In this document: positions 10,801 through 20,345 of the stretch, in pieces
Numbering within the stretch: position 1 is the stretch's first letter
Layout of the letters: each line of letters opens with the position of its first letter
DNA from: Chlamydia caviae GPIC
GTDB lineage: Bacteria > Chlamydiota > Chlamydiia > Chlamydiales > Chlamydiaceae
Length of the DNA: 64,000 nt
Direction: 5' to 3'
Assembly: GCF_000007605.1 (NCBI RefSeq)
Contig: NC_003361.3
Location: forward strand, 1-64,000
Notes under the pieces: generated by a model
What the model saw: only the letters and a program-made list of their open reading frames with translations
Database searches by the model: none
What the model was told of the DNA's origin: nothing
Translations under genes and position numbers: made by a program

Positions 10801-10958
10801 ACCGCAAGAATGTTTTCCACATGAGAAACGGAACCTTCTAAAAGGGCTCGTAGAACAATTTGTTCGATAGTAAATGTCTTTCCCGTGCCTGCAGAAGCTT
10901 CTAAGAAATATTTCCCACGAATAGATGTTTGAGGATTAAAAATATCAAACGGTTTCAT
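7821..10958 (-). CDS. recB: Exodeoxyribonuclease V beta subunit (RecB)
   Basis: RecB is the 3'-5' helicase and nuclease of RecBCD, which processes double-strand ends for recombination. Walker A ASAGTGKTF lies near residues 21-29, the helicase DEFQDTDRKQWN motif is in the middle, and the C-terminal nuclease signature VIDLFFEYNDKYYIIDWKT is present. I place the start at the ATG at 10958 (MKPFDIFNPQ), giving 1,045 residues. A longer frame to 11003 would add an unlikely Cys-rich leader. The start overlaps the end of recC by 14 bases, so the pair is probably translationally coupled. The 3' end overlaps mreC. Confidence 0.95.
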   Translation of the reverse strand: MKPFDIFNPQTSIRGKYFLEASAGTGKTFTIEQIVLRALLEGSVSHVENILAVTFTNAATNELKLRIQDNLKQALCQIKSVLEDPSKSLPPYLKDTSNVKLLYMQVRNALATIDRMAIFTIHGFCNYVLQQHFPKMQMTQKNAALTHSQAVFHHIKKYLSQDLWRSVLFPEQFYLLAAKYNSNSKHTAFLTDKLLSSYTLQTFEHLPQTSTTLDALRSWHNSIRSKIQDIPKEDFLRQILQHKDGFKKQPFPIDEDLRLFVECLYASETSVQLFSFSKIAETFHPKNRLTRYKPSKAFSHIEETLWSLYTEQFCNIELIFNTLLQDVQLYLKNHYTQWLSPDESILALEEILLSSRSEEIIETLRKRFQLVLIDEFQDTDRKQWNIFSKLFANDAFSGSLFLIGDPKQSIYEWRNADLATYLKAKSSFPKSSQLHLINNYRSTAQLMEAVNILFCKCSPFLQIPSYEPIEYHPLCPQSSEHFENSHHAPIHFFSYDDISDQAAWISHTASYLQATYHIPLGRMAILVSDSAQAFDLITHCSIPVAFSKNKSIFHLTETYLLTLAWLEAILHPENYEKIQRVLLSSLFRHNLSDTIEKKELYSTYFFSLRSYVFDYGLLATFYHFMTLQGEALLKTPQGDLSFQEMERLCAYLDTVSSHPQHQLLYLQYFSETGRWEESLSFSSYSEDTEILKITTIHASKGLEYDVVFCPGLDKSKKNKSASEWIREMYVACTRAKKQLFIPIQNSSNSRCNSALTNYVKHVGSYESILDLAQQLTKEHPRLFSLSITETRSETTDPVYKIIPPSTFTLSIAPAKQIFSFSSVKLAFDNEVSLDNVPAEPVASFVLPRGRKTGIIIHKILENISPNFKISFSKIVSIVTHFVKNTHLEGYEEIISQKLVTTFSSPLSFATESFSLQDICPSKIACEESFLFSNQEQLWQGVIDLFFEYNDKYYIIDWKTSFLGETSLEYSKENLLNYIKEQNLDYQGAIYTHAAKRFLQQFDIVSDVEMGFIFIRGMDPEGNGFLCLPNQKISNPTITRKCPAYH

Positions 10959-13900
10959 GCACATCCTTAAACAAAGAAAGAAGTAACAAACGTTGCTCTT
11001 CACTTATCGTGAATTGATCTTGATAATCACGGTTATGAAATTTCCAGAAAAGCGATAGGGTGGGATTGTTAGCATCTGTTTCTATCGTAGCAGAAACCGC
11101 TTCATGAAACTTTTCAGGATTGTCTAGAAATTTCCAACATTCAGAAGAAATTAAAGGAATCGGATGCTCTTTCATCATTTGATATACCTGTAATACCTGA
11201 TTTAGGTATTTTTCAGGACTAGAAAAAGGCAGAGAAAGATCCTCGAAGTTATCATGAGAGGTTATGTTTCTTATGATTGCATGTTTTGTAATAGCATTGG
11301 ATTGTTGTAACATTGCTATAGCAATGTAAGCTTTCAAATAGTTCTGCATTTCAAAAGAGTTTTCTGGAACAGCTCTAGTTTTCTTAAGCGTTTTTCTTGT
11401 TTTAGCTAATGGATCAATAGAACATAAATATATGCCTTTAGAGAATACTCCAGAGAATCTTCCATGCAGAGACACCTCTTTACCGTTCATATTCAGGCAA
11501 ACAGGAAGGAGAATCTTATCCTGATCGTTAAGGTAATCGTGGAATAACAGAGAAGAAAAAATTACCGTATAGGGTGAGGTAGAGGGGTATTGACGTGCCT
11601 TTTCTAGCCACTTTTCTATAAGTTCATCGTAAGCGGCGAACATAGCTTTAGAAGATGAAGATAGATAATTATTTGAAATATTCTCTGACGTGTTTGAAAG
11701 CTGTTTTTCCCAAAAAAGCAGAACCTGCTTTTTTGTTGGGAAAAGCTTTTCTCTAGTTTCTAATGTTGCAGGAGATCGTAGAGATACATGATAATTAGCT
11801 TTTAAAAAGAAATCTAAGGGAGAGGAGATTGCCTTAATAATTTGTGATACAGATACATGACAAGGAAGAGTCGGGGTGTTCTTAGAGGGTTGAAATAAAG
11901 AAGGCAGGGGCTCTTTTATAGAGCAAAATGCTCGTGCGAGTTTGTGATGATACTCTTGCGAAGTATGTACCAGGGTTTCCTTAGAAAATAAAGAAGGGGT
12001 ATAGGCTTTAGAAGGAAAATGAGTGACAGATAGATTTAAAGCTTCCTGAAGATAATTCACATAGGCACAGGGTAAAGCAGGATTATGAGCAGAAGACTGA
12101 TAGCTCACATGGAGTTCGTGCTTTGTAGAGACTATGGCCTGAAGGAAATGGAAGTTTTCTTCATCTTCAGAAGAAGAAAATACGAGTTCTTCTTGGGTTG
12201 TTGTATCTACAAGATCTAGAAAATCAACAGTCTGTGTGCGCTTGTTTGCTCCGAGAATAAATGTATAACCTTTGGGAAGAAGGCTTAAGTCTCCTAAGGA
12301 GCCTACGTAAGGACCAGGTTTATCATAAATAGGACTGTTGCCACAGAAACGGTCAAAGAAATCCAGACAGAAATCAGTAAAAAATACCAAAGAGCATTTT
12401 GAAGATGCGAACGTAGGGAAAAGAGCGTTTCTAAGAGAGGAGATCAAAGATAATTCTTCGGAAGAGAGGACGAAGATCGATTCTAAGGAAGATATACTCT
12501 GGGTAAAGTGTTGTTCATATGTTTGAACAGTACTTGTGGAGTAAGCATTTATAAAATTTTGTAAATCATAAAGCAAAGGAAGAATGCGCTCCCAAAGTTC
12601 TATTTGGCTTACCTTCCCACATTCCTCAACAAAAGGGTATTCGTTCAGAATATTATCACCCAAGTTTTGTACATGAGTGCTATCTCCTTTATAAAGTTTC
12701 TCCCACTCGCTAGAAAGCCTTTTTAAAAGGTGAGGAGTTTTACTTATCTCTATAGAATTTTGTAGCTGTGGGTGGATAAGCAATTGAAGCAGACGGTATA
12801 GATTGCCTTGTGTTTGTATGATAGATGATAAAAGTAAAAACTTTTCTTTTAACTCTTTGGCGTGTGTTGACGTGCTATTCGTAAAATATAGAGGTAGATG
12901 AGGTTGGAATACGGCTTTTAAATACACCTCATAGGTTTCCAATTGGGAAGATAGAATAAAGATTTCTTCAGGAGCCACGCCTTTATGTAATAGTGAAGAA
13001 ATCTTTAAAAACACTTCGTGAACTTCCCGAGAAGGATTTAAAGCGTTGCTAATAGTTGCTGTTTGATCTTTATCTAAAGTGTTCTCTGTTGAATTGGGGC
13101 GTAGGTAAAATAAATTACTTTGTAAGACTCCTAAAGATGTTGATTCTTGAGGAGCTACGAAAGCTTCACAGTAGTCCACTTCCTTATCTAAGAAGAAATT
13201 TTGAGATGCTTGGGATTTATGAGAGAGATTGGCAAGCAAGGCTTGCCTATCAGCTAAAACATAATGTTCCCAAGCATCTCTTTTAGGTTGATCTGCAAGC
13301 TGACGCCATAGGAAATCAATAGATTTGTCAGAGAGTAAATCTCCGAAATATTCTCGACTTGGTGAAAAACAATAAAAGTATACAGGGAAAAAATTACTTA
13401 ATTCCGTAAAAAAAGTTGCAAAATGCTTAGGCAAATGAGAATAGCCAAAGACATGCAAAGAACGATTTTGTTTTTCAGAATCTAAAGAACCGAGTATCGA
13501 AGAGAAGACCTTGTCTATAGGCATAAAATGTTTATCTAATTGAGAAAACAGGTCTTTATGATAGCGATTATTTTCAGAAGGGGATTGCGAGAATGTATAA
13601 AATTTTTTAAAAATAGCTGCCAAGCTTTTTGTTGAGCTGTAAGAGGGTTCTGAAGGAAGTTTGCTAAGCCTGCCATCAACGGGAGAATCGGTAATATTTA
13701 GCAGCTCGTGTATAAATAGAGGAAGTGTTATATAGTCAGGAATTAATGCTTTTTCATGACAAACTTCGGAGAATAAATGTTTGACAAGGGAGTCAGAAGA
13801 AGAGAAAATGGTCGACCCCATGAAAATGTGGTTACTCGTAGCATTAGTAAGTTCTCTACGCAGCCAGTGCCCTATTTCTGTATTGGCAACAAGAATCCAT

Positions 13901-14010
13901 CTTTTAGTAAAGGGCTGTTGATAGGTAGAAAATAGATCTTCTGCAAGTTTAGCTAATAGATGCGTGGGAGAATTGCTAAAAAATGCCTGACTATGTTTGG
14001 TCGCGTTCAT
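10945..14010 (-). CDS. recC: Exodeoxyribonuclease V gamma subunit (RecC)
   Basis: The 1,021-residue protein matches RecC in size and in its N-terminal helicase-like region (LAEDLFSTYQQPFTKRWILVANTEIGHWLRREL). RecC is the Chi-recognising scaffold of RecBCD and has degenerate helicase and nuclease folds. It is followed directly by recB, the usual partner. No recD lies in this window. The ATG at 14008-14010 shares the palindrome CATG with the start of the divergent transporter gene, leaving no spacer. No convincing ribosome site is seen, so a start slightly downstream is possible. Confidence 0.9.
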   Translation of the reverse strand: MNATKHSQAFFSNSPTHLLAKLAEDLFSTYQQPFTKRWILVANTEIGHWLRRELTNATSNHIFMGSTIFSSSDSLVKHLFSEVCHEKALIPDYITLPLFIHELLNITDSPVDGRLSKLPSEPSYSSTKSLAAIFKKFYTFSQSPSENNRYHKDLFSQLDKHFMPIDKVFSSILGSLDSEKQNRSLHVFGYSHLPKHFATFFTELSNFFPVYFYCFSPSREYFGDLLSDKSIDFLWRQLADQPKRDAWEHYVLADRQALLANLSHKSQASQNFFLDKEVDYCEAFVAPQESTSLGVLQSNLFYLRPNSTENTLDKDQTATISNALNPSREVHEVFLKISSLLHKGVAPEEIFILSSQLETYEVYLKAVFQPHLPLYFTNSTSTHAKELKEKFLLLSSIIQTQGNLYRLLQLLIHPQLQNSIEISKTPHLLKRLSSEWEKLYKGDSTHVQNLGDNILNEYPFVEECGKVSQIELWERILPLLYDLQNFINAYSTSTVQTYEQHFTQSISSLESIFVLSSEELSLISSLRNALFPTFASSKCSLVFFTDFCLDFFDRFCGNSPIYDKPGPYVGSLGDLSLLPKGYTFILGANKRTQTVDFLDLVDTTTQEELVFSSSEDEENFHFLQAIVSTKHELHVSYQSSAHNPALPCAYVNYLQEALNLSVTHFPSKAYTPSLFSKETLVHTSQEYHHKLARAFCSIKEPLPSLFQPSKNTPTLPCHVSVSQIIKAISSPLDFFLKANYHVSLRSPATLETREKLFPTKKQVLLFWEKQLSNTSENISNNYLSSSSKAMFAAYDELIEKWLEKARQYPSTSPYTVIFSSLLFHDYLNDQDKILLPVCLNMNGKEVSLHGRFSGVFSKGIYLCSIDPLAKTRKTLKKTRAVPENSFEMQNYLKAYIAIAMLQQSNAITKHAIIRNITSHDNFEDLSLPFSSPEKYLNQVLQVYQMMKEHPIPLISSECWKFLDNPEKFHEAVSATIETDANNPTLSLFWKFHNRDYQDQFTISEEQRLLLLSLFKDVHETV

Positions 14011-15721
14011 GGATATATCAATACAGAAAAAATCTTTTCGTGCTTTAGTAATAACGCATTTTCTTACGATATTAAATGATAATCTCTACAAGTTTCTTTT
14101 AGTATTTTTCCTTCTTGAAGGAAAAGGTTTAACAGAGAATGCGAAGATATTATCCTACGTAAGCTTGTTCTTTGCTTTACCGTTTCTATTACTAGCACCT
14201 TTAGCAGGAAGTTTATCAGATAGGTACCAGAAACGAAACATTATCTTAGTCACGCGTTTGATAGAAATTCTCTGCATGTCGTTAGGGCTATATTTCTTCT
14301 ACATACAATCTGCCCTTGGAGGGTATGTAGTTTTGATCCTCATGGCAAGTCATACAGCCGTTTTTGGTCCTGCAAAAATGGGGATTCTCCCCGAGATGTT
14401 GCCTTTAGATTACTTATCTAAAGCCAACGGGATAATGACTGCCGCGACCTATACAGGGAGTATTTTAGGATCGTGTTTTGCCCCCCTGCTCGTCGATCTT
14501 ACCAAAAGTCTCGCAATTAATTGTTATGTGCTTTCAACATCATTTTGTGTTGCCTCCTCAATTATCAGCACATTCGTTTCTTTAAGAATACGATCTAGTA
14601 ATATTAAAAACCGTAGTCAAAAAATTACTTACGTAAGCTTTAAAGATCTTTGGGAGATCTTTAAAGATACGCGTTACGTACACTACTTAACTCTATCGAT
14701 TTTCCTTGTTGCTCTCTTCCTATTGGTAGGGGCCTACACACAAGTAGAGATTATTCCTTTTGTAGAATTTACTTTGGGTTACCCTAAGCACTACGGAGGG
14801 TATTTATTCCCTCTTGTAGCTTTAGGGGTTGGGGTCGGATCCTATATTGCAGGATGGCTTTCAGGGAAAGATATTAAATTAGGTTACGTGCCTATCATGA
14901 CTTTATGCTTGGGCATTACTTTTATGGGCCTTTACGCTTTCTCGTGCTCTTTAGCTGGAGTGATGTTCTTTCTTCTTCTTTTAGGATTTTTAGGCGGGGT
15001 ATATCAAGTACCTTTGCATGCGTATATACAATACGCTAGCCCCGAACATAAGCGGGGACAAATTCTAGCTGTAAACAACTTTTTGGATTTTGTCGGTGTA
15101 TTGATTGCGGCAGGAATTGTAAGGGCTTTAGGTTCAGGCTTAAGTTTGTCACCAGAGACAAGCTTCTTGTATATGGGTGTAATCATTTTCTGTATAGGCT
15201 TATGGATTTTATGGATTTGGAAAGAGCTGGTGTATCGTTTGGTGCTCAGCGCTGTATTACTAAGGCAGCTAGGAAGCTATCTTAGACTCCCTAAATCGAT
15301 AGCTCCTGTTTGTTATATGATGCGGGCCTGCTCTTATCAAGAAGTGCGCCGTGTGTTAGCTATGCTACCAAAAACCATACGCAGCACTGTAGTCATACTA
15401 GATCAGAAATTGCAACCAGGCTGGACAACCAGGATAATTTCTTATTGCGTGCCTACAGTTATTTCGGATCTTGATGAAACCAGCGATCATAGCATGAAAG
15501 AAGCTTGGGCTGTTTTACAAGCTAAGCGTTTGCAAGTACTACTGAAAAAACAACCAGATTTATGCGTGATTTGCTTAGGAAAAGAAGAGAATGTTGAAAT
15601 ATTTTCTAAGGTGTTGCTAGAGCAGGGAATCGATATTAAGAGTATTTATCTTTCCTGCAAAAAAGTTTCTTACCGGAGAAAAATATATGATTTATCCCTG
15701 AGCCAAGCAGAAGAGGCTTAG
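14009..15721 (+). CDS. Major facilitator transporter with C-terminal soluble domain (ygeD/lplT-like)
   Basis: Residues 1 to about 400 have the 12-helix MFS pattern with the loop motif SDRYQKRNI after helix 2. The closest family I recognise is YgeD/LplT, the lysophospholipid flippase. The order of genes matches C. trachomatis CT641. The protein continues about 160 residues beyond a normal LplT. The tail is predicted soluble (KTIRSTVVILDQKLQPGW...) and is of unknown function. I use the ATG at 14009. A TTG four codons earlier is less likely. The start overlaps recC's start on the other strand. Confidence 0.8.
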   Translation: MDISIQKKSFRALVITHFLTILNDNLYKFLLVFFLLEGKGLTENAKILSYVSLFFALPFLLLAPLAGSLSDRYQKRNIILVTRLIEILCMSLGLYFFYIQSALGGYVVLILMASHTAVFGPAKMGILPEMLPLDYLSKANGIMTAATYTGSILGSCFAPLLVDLTKSLAINCYVLSTSFCVASSIISTFVSLRIRSSNIKNRSQKITYVSFKDLWEIFKDTRYVHYLTLSIFLVALFLLVGAYTQVEIIPFVEFTLGYPKHYGGYLFPLVALGVGVGSYIAGWLSGKDIKLGYVPIMTLCLGITFMGLYAFSCSLAGVMFFLLLLGFLGGVYQVPLHAYIQYASPEHKRGQILAVNNFLDFVGVLIAAGIVRALGSGLSLSPETSFLYMGVIIFCIGLWILWIWKELVYRLVLSAVLLRQLGSYLRLPKSIAPVCYMMRACSYQEVRRVLAMLPKTIRSTVVILDQKLQPGWTTRIISYCVPTVISDLDETSDHSMKEAWAVLQAKRLQVLLKKQPDLCVICLGKEENVEIFSKVLLEQGIDIKSIYLSCKKVSYRRKIYDLSLSQAEEA

Positions 15722-15742
15722 CTCAAGGAAAAATTAGAAATT

Positions 15743-16738
15743 TTAATGAGAGCAGGAACAACAGCAACTAGAGGCTTTCTTTTCTACCTGTTCGCATTCT
15801 ACTTGTTCACATAGATGCATACGGCGGAAAGGTTTATTCCCTCTAGATGGTGAAAAGGCGCGAATTCTTGGTGCTTGAGAGCACTCTTGAGAACAACATC
15901 CTTTTGTTGAATCAATACAGTCTTCACAACAGATAAATAAATTGTTGCAATCCGTATTGGCGCAGTTGTAATAAGTATCGCAGCCAACCCCACAATGAGA
16001 ACATTGGGCAATAGGAGCTACATCAGTGTCTGTTTCATCAATAGGCACTGCTAAACGATCGTCAAATACAAATAACTTTCCTCGCCACTTACCCGTTCCC
16101 ACAGCTTGACCATAAGCTATAACACCGCCATCAAGCTGATAAACTTCTTTAAAACCTTTTTCTAAAAGGAGAGAAGAGTACAGCTCACAGCGTATACCTC
16201 CGGTACAATACATCATCACAGGAGTCGTTGCTGGGTCGTGTTCCTTGGATAACCGCTCGGCATACTCAGGAAATTCACGGAAAGTTTGAATATCTGGGAG
16301 AACAGCATTTTCAAAATGTCCGATTTTCCATTCGTAATTATTCCTTACGTCCAGAACTAGACAGCGATTTTCTTTCAGCTTCTCATGCCATTCTTTTGGA
16401 GAAATATGTTTGCCTTGGGTGGTAAGATCTACGTCGCAACCAAGAGCTACAAGCTCTTTACGATACTTCACAGTCACACGAGGAAAAATATTTTCTTCAA
16501 TATGATGAATTTTAAATTTTACATTTGAAAATCCAGGACGCTGTCTTAGCCAGTTCATGTAGTGTTCTGCGTCGGGTTGATAACCACTAAACTGGCCATT
16601 AATTCCCTGTTCAGATATGTAGATACGACAAGAAACATCCAAATCTTTAAATAGTTCCTTGTGCAACGCGATTTCTAGTTGAGGATTATCTACACGAGTC
16701 AAATAATAATAAGCTAAAGCGTAATAATTCTTTTTCAT
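15743..16738 (-). CDS. trhO: tRNA uridine(34) hydroxylase / rhodanese-domain protein
   Basis: The protein belongs to the TrhO (YceA, UPF0176) family, which forms 5-hydroxyuridine at position 34 of tRNAs. The N-terminal ferredoxin-like domain covers residues 1 to about 100. The rhodanese domain (about 122-218) carries the catalytic Cys178 in MMYCTGGIRCELYS. A Cys-rich tail follows (about 245-331), with repeated C-x2-C pairs suggesting zinc binding. It ends in a Cys/Ser run. The 331-residue length fits the longer members. The gene converges on the MFS transporter with 21 bases between stops. Confidence 0.88.
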   Translation of the reverse strand: MKKNYYALAYYYLTRVDNPQLEIALHKELFKDLDVSCRIYISEQGINGQFSGYQPDAEHYMNWLRQRPGFSNVKFKIHHIEENIFPRVTVKYRKELVALGCDVDLTTQGKHISPKEWHEKLKENRCLVLDVRNNYEWKIGHFENAVLPDIQTFREFPEYAERLSKEHDPATTPVMMYCTGGIRCELYSSLLLEKGFKEVYQLDGGVIAYGQAVGTGKWRGKLFVFDDRLAVPIDETDTDVAPIAQCSHCGVGCDTYYNCANTDCNNLFICCEDCIDSTKGCCSQECSQAPRIRAFSPSRGNKPFRRMHLCEQVECEQVEKKASSCCCSCSH

Positions 16739-16790
16739 AAGAAATACCCTAGCATATTCTCGGAAATAATTCCATTGTAGAAAATTAGGA

Positions 16791-16818
16791 TTGGAACTAA
16801 AATGCTCTTTGGTATTTT
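16791..16818 (+). promoter_or_regulatory. Possible sigma-66 promoter for rpsD
   Basis: TTGGAA (16791-16796) and TATTTT (16813-16818) are separated by 16 bases. They would place the start of transcription about 140 bases before rpsD. The match is moderate only. Confidence 0.3.
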
Positions 16819-16964
16819 GTCAAGTAGATGAGTAGTCGTTTTTCTTTATTAGCGAAGAAAATCTTCCAGGTTATACCGAAAATAGTGCCGCTACCTTTGT
16901 CTAAAATGAAGAAGGGCAGGGAGGCGTGAATAATTTCTAAGGACTAAATAAAGGACTAAAATAC

Positions 16965-17594
16965 ATGGCTCGATATTGTGGCCCTAAAAATAGAATAGCA
17001 AGGCGTTTTGGAGCGAATATTTTTGGAAGAAGCCGAAACCCTCTGCTCAAAAAGCCCCATCCTCCAGGTCAGCACGGTATGCAGAGAAAGAAAAAGTCTG
17101 ACTACGGCCTTCAGCTTGAGGAAAAGCAAAAATTAAAAGCTTGCTACGGCATGATTTTAGAGAAACAGCTTGTCAAGGCTTTCAAAGAAGTTATTAATAA
17201 GCAGGGCAGCGTCACCAAGATGTTCTTAGAAAGATTTGAATGTCGTCTGGACAACATGGTTTACCGCATGGGATTTGCTAAGACTATTTTTGCAGCGCAG
17301 CAATTGGTTTCTCACGGTCACGTATTAGTTAATGGGAAAAAAGTAGATAGAAGATCCTTTTTCCTACGTCCTGGCATGCAGGTTTCTTTAAAAGAGAAAT
17401 CTAGAAAATTACAGTCAGTTCAAGAGTCTTTGGAAAATAGAGACGAAGGTTCTTTGCCATCCTACATTTCTGTAGATAAGGGCAATTTTAAAGGAGAGCT
17501 GTTGGTATCTCCAGAACAGGATCAAATAGAGGCTCAGCTTCCTCTGCCTGTTGATGTTTCTGTTGTATGTGAGTTCTTATCTCACAGAACATAA
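16965..17594 (+). CDS. rpsD: 30S ribosomal protein S4
   Basis: S4 is the primary 16S rRNA-binding protein that nucleates the 30S body. The 209-residue length is standard. The N-terminus ([20 protein letters not shown]) and the S4 RNA-binding domain are typical. The latter contains [28 protein letters not shown] at about residues 103-131. The gene stands alone here rather than in the alpha operon, as in other chlamydiae. It is followed within 25 bases by a good terminator. Confidence 0.98.
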   Translation: MARYCGPKNRIARRFGANIFGRSRNPLLKKPHPPGQHGMQRKKKSDYGLQLEEKQKLKACYGMILEKQLVKAFKEVINKQGSVTKMFLERFECRLDNMVYRMGFAKTIFAAQQLVSHGHVLVNGKKVDRRSFFLRPGMQVSLKEKSRKLQSVQESLENRDEGSLPSYISVDKGNFKGELLVSPEQDQIEAQLPLPVDVSVVCEFLSHRT

Positions 17595-17618
17595 AAATCT
17601 TTTTCTTCCAAAAGAGAG

Positions 17619-17646
17619 GCGCCAACTAAGCCTAGTTGGCGCTTTT
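17619..17646 (+). terminator. Rho-independent terminator of rpsD
   Basis: GCGCCAACTA (17619-17628) pairs with TAGTTGGCGC (17633-17642), followed by TTTT. It lies between convergent rpsD and nfo. Confidence 0.85.
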
Positions 17647-17658
17647 AATTTCTTCGCT

Positions 17659-18528
17659 CTATTTTTGAAAACTCTGTAATTGACGAATTTCCTTAGCCCA
17701 TAAGTCTGGACCTCCAGGAGTTTCTAGATATTTGGGGATCATTCGCGTGTCTTCGTTAGTCATAAGAAATTTGAAACTTTCGATGCCAATATCTCCTTCC
17801 CCTAAAGGCGCGTGGCGATCCTTATGTTGCCCTAGAGGAAACATAGAGTCGTTAAGATGAAAAGCTCTTAAATATGACAATCCTATGACATCATCAAAAT
17901 TTTTGAGCACCCGCTTCCAGGACTCTGGAGAAGTAATATCGTAGCCAGCAGCAAAGATATGACAAGTATCTATGCAAACTCCTACGGGGATTTTGTGGTT
18001 GAGATTGTCTATTAGATAACTAAGTTCTTCGAAATTACTGCCAACAAGAGTGCCTTGACCCGCTGTAGTTTCAAAAAGGACAACGAGAGGAGGGGAGTTT
18101 TCAAATAAGGGCTCCATTAAAGAAAAACTTGAAATAATTCTATCTAAGCAGGTTTCTTTAGTGTCGTTGACAGCGGCTCCAGGATGGAAATTAACAAAAT
18201 TTATTCCTAAAGATATGCAATCCTGGATCTCTTGCTGTATACAAATACGACTTTTTTCTAAGATTTCTGGATTGGGGGAGCCAGGATTAATTAAGTAGCC
18301 GGCATGGCTCATAATATAGGATAAAGAGGTCTCTTTAAGAGCGGTTTTAAAAGAATTTATTAGAGAATCAGTGAGGGGGCGTCTACGCCACTGTCTCTGA
18401 TTCGCAGTAAACATTTGAATAGTAGAAGCCCCAATTTCTTGGCCTTCATAAATGGCGTTGTGAAGACCCCCAGCGGTCGATGTATGGGCACCTAATAAAG
18501 GAACTTGGGGAGGCGGAAATACCTGCAT
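17659..18528 (-). CDS. nfo: Endonuclease IV (AP endonuclease)
   Basis: Nfo cleaves DNA at abasic sites in base excision repair using a trinuclear zinc centre. The TIM-barrel family motifs are visible: [35 protein letters not shown] and [25 protein letters not shown], which hold the zinc-ligand His, Asp and Glu residues. The start is taken at 18528 ([15 protein letters not shown]), giving 289 residues, close to the usual 280-285. An upstream in-frame extension would overlap murJ and has no family similarity. The gene is divergent from murJ with 65 bases between starts. Confidence 0.95.
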   Translation of the reverse strand: MQVFPPPQVPLLGAHTSTAGGLHNAIYEGQEIGASTIQMFTANQRQWRRRPLTDSLINSFKTALKETSLSYIMSHAGYLINPGSPNPEILEKSRICIQQEIQDCISLGINFVNFHPGAAVNDTKETCLDRIISSFSLMEPLFENSPPLVVLFETTAGQGTLVGSNFEELSYLIDNLNHKIPVGVCIDTCHIFAAGYDITSPESWKRVLKNFDDVIGLSYLRAFHLNDSMFPLGQHKDRHAPLGEGDIGIESFKFLMTNEDTRMIPKYLETPGGPDLWAKEIRQLQSFQK

Positions 18529-18593
18529 TTTAATGCTCCAAAAATCTCTATCTGCTATTGATAAATCAAGTATTAAGGGAGTAAGACATTTTA

Positions 18594-20237
18594 ATGAATA
18601 GAAAAGACGGCCAGGGATCAGTAGCCAGCTCACTTTTTAATTTATTGTCAGGAACCTTTTTTAGTCGTGTGACAGGAATGTTACGCGAAATTGTTATGGC
18701 AGCCTATTTTGGAGCCGATTCTTTAGTAGCGGCTTTTTGGTTAGCTTTCAGGACGATTTTCTTTTTAAGAAAAATCCTTGGAGGGCCTATTTTAGGCCTG
18801 GCTTTCATTCCTCACTTTGAATTTTTAAGAGCGCAAGATACAAGCCGCGCGGCATTTTTCTTTAAAAGTTTTTCTAGATTTTTCTGTCTTAATGCCTGTG
18901 CATTCACGTTAATTATCGAAATATGCCTAGGCATATGGCTGCATTATGCCCAGGGGAATACAGCAAATGCCTTGCAGCTAACCATGATTCTCCTGCCATC
19001 AGGCATATTTCTTATGATGTATACTGTGAACTCCGCCCTGCTACATTGTGAGAAAAGATTTCTTAGTGTGGGTTTAGCTCCTGCTGTTGTCAATGTGCTG
19101 TGGATTCTTACCGTATTTCTCGCAAGACATAGTGATCCACGACAACGGATCATTGGATTGTCAGTGATTCTTGTCATAGGGTTTATTTTAGAATGGTTTG
19201 TTACCGTTCCTGGGGTAAGGAAATTTTTAGGTTCAGCAACAACCCCACCTAAGGAGCGTGATAGCATAAAAGCTTTGATAGCCCCGCTATCTTTAGGATT
19301 GCTCTCCATGGGGGTTTTCCAGATAAATCTTCTGGCCGATATGTGCTTGGCGCGCTACATACATGAAGTTGGTCCATTATACTTAATGTATTCCATACGC
19401 ATTCAACAATTGCCTGTACACCTGTTTGGTCTCGGAGTCTTTACCGTTCTTTTACCTTCTATTTCTCGATGCATTCAGCAAGATGATAATGACGAAGGTT
19501 ACAAGCTTATGAAATTCGCTTTGAATCTTACTGTTTCTGTAATGGTAATTATGACCGCAGGATTGCTACTTCTAGCTCTTCCTGGGGTACGTGTACTTTA
19601 TGAGCACGGTTTATTCCCAACAAGCGCTGTACATGCTATTGTAGAGGTTTTACGCGGCTATAGCGGGAGCATCATCCCTATGGCGCTTATTCCTTTGATT
19701 TCTGTGCTTTTTTACGCACAACGGCACTACACCATACCTTTAGTCATAGGCATCATAGCCGCTATCGCCAATATGATCCTCAATGTTGTGTTTGGTTGCT
19801 GGTTGATAAAACACGTTTCGGGATTAGCCTACGCCACTTCTCTTGTTTCTTGGTTACAACTCTATTTTCTTTGGCAATATGCATCAAAAAAACATCCCGC
19901 ATATTCTGGATTAATGTGGATAACATTTAAGCGTTCTATCAAGGTTGTGGGAGTTACCTGTTTAGCCTTTGCAGTTACTCTAGGGGTTAATATTCTAACA
20001 CATACTACATATGTGATTTTCCTTAATCCTATGACGCCGTTAGCGTGGTCTCTAGCGTCTTTTGTAGCGCAAAGCGCCGCTTTTTTCTCAGAAAGCGTCA
20101 TTTTCTTGGCTTTTTTGTTTGGTTTTGCAAAACTGCTTCGGGTAGAAGATCTTGTAAACTTAACATCTTTTCAATATTGGAAAGGACGCCAAAGCTCTTT
20201 GCATAGTTCATCAGTTATGCAAGATAGTCAGAATTAG
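18594..20237 (+). CDS. murJ: Lipid II flippase MurJ (MviN)
   Basis: MurJ moves lipid II across the inner membrane for peptidoglycan assembly. The 547-residue protein has the expected 13-14 hydrophobic segments and the N-terminal MurJ signature ([24 protein letters not shown]). The R-G-M-L-R region contains the essential central-cavity arginines. It is slightly longer than E. coli MurJ at 511 residues. It belongs to the same functional group as mreC and pbpB in this window. Confidence 0.95.
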   Translation: MNRKDGQGSVASSLFNLLSGTFFSRVTGMLREIVMAAYFGADSLVAAFWLAFRTIFFLRKILGGPILGLAFIPHFEFLRAQDTSRAAFFFKSFSRFFCLNACAFTLIIEICLGIWLHYAQGNTANALQLTMILLPSGIFLMMYTVNSALLHCEKRFLSVGLAPAVVNVLWILTVFLARHSDPRQRIIGLSVILVIGFILEWFVTVPGVRKFLGSATTPPKERDSIKALIAPLSLGLLSMGVFQINLLADMCLARYIHEVGPLYLMYSIRIQQLPVHLFGLGVFTVLLPSISRCIQQDDNDEGYKLMKFALNLTVSVMVIMTAGLLLLALPGVRVLYEHGLFPTSAVHAIVEVLRGYSGSIIPMALIPLISVLFYAQRHYTIPLVIGIIAAIANMILNVVFGCWLIKHVSGLAYATSLVSWLQLYFLWQYASKKHPAYSGLMWITFKRSIKVVGVTCLAFAVTLGVNILTHTTYVIFLNPMTPLAWSLASFVAQSAAFFSESVIFLAFLFGFAKLLRVEDLVNLTSFQYWKGRQSSLHSSSVMQDSQN

Positions 20238-20345
20238 CGAGTTGTTTCCTCCTTTCTCATTTGCAATTGTTTCGTTAGGGTTGTCTAAATAACCGTCCTT
20301 CTCGATCTTCTTATATTGAATAATTAAATCGACGCTAAGGAAACT

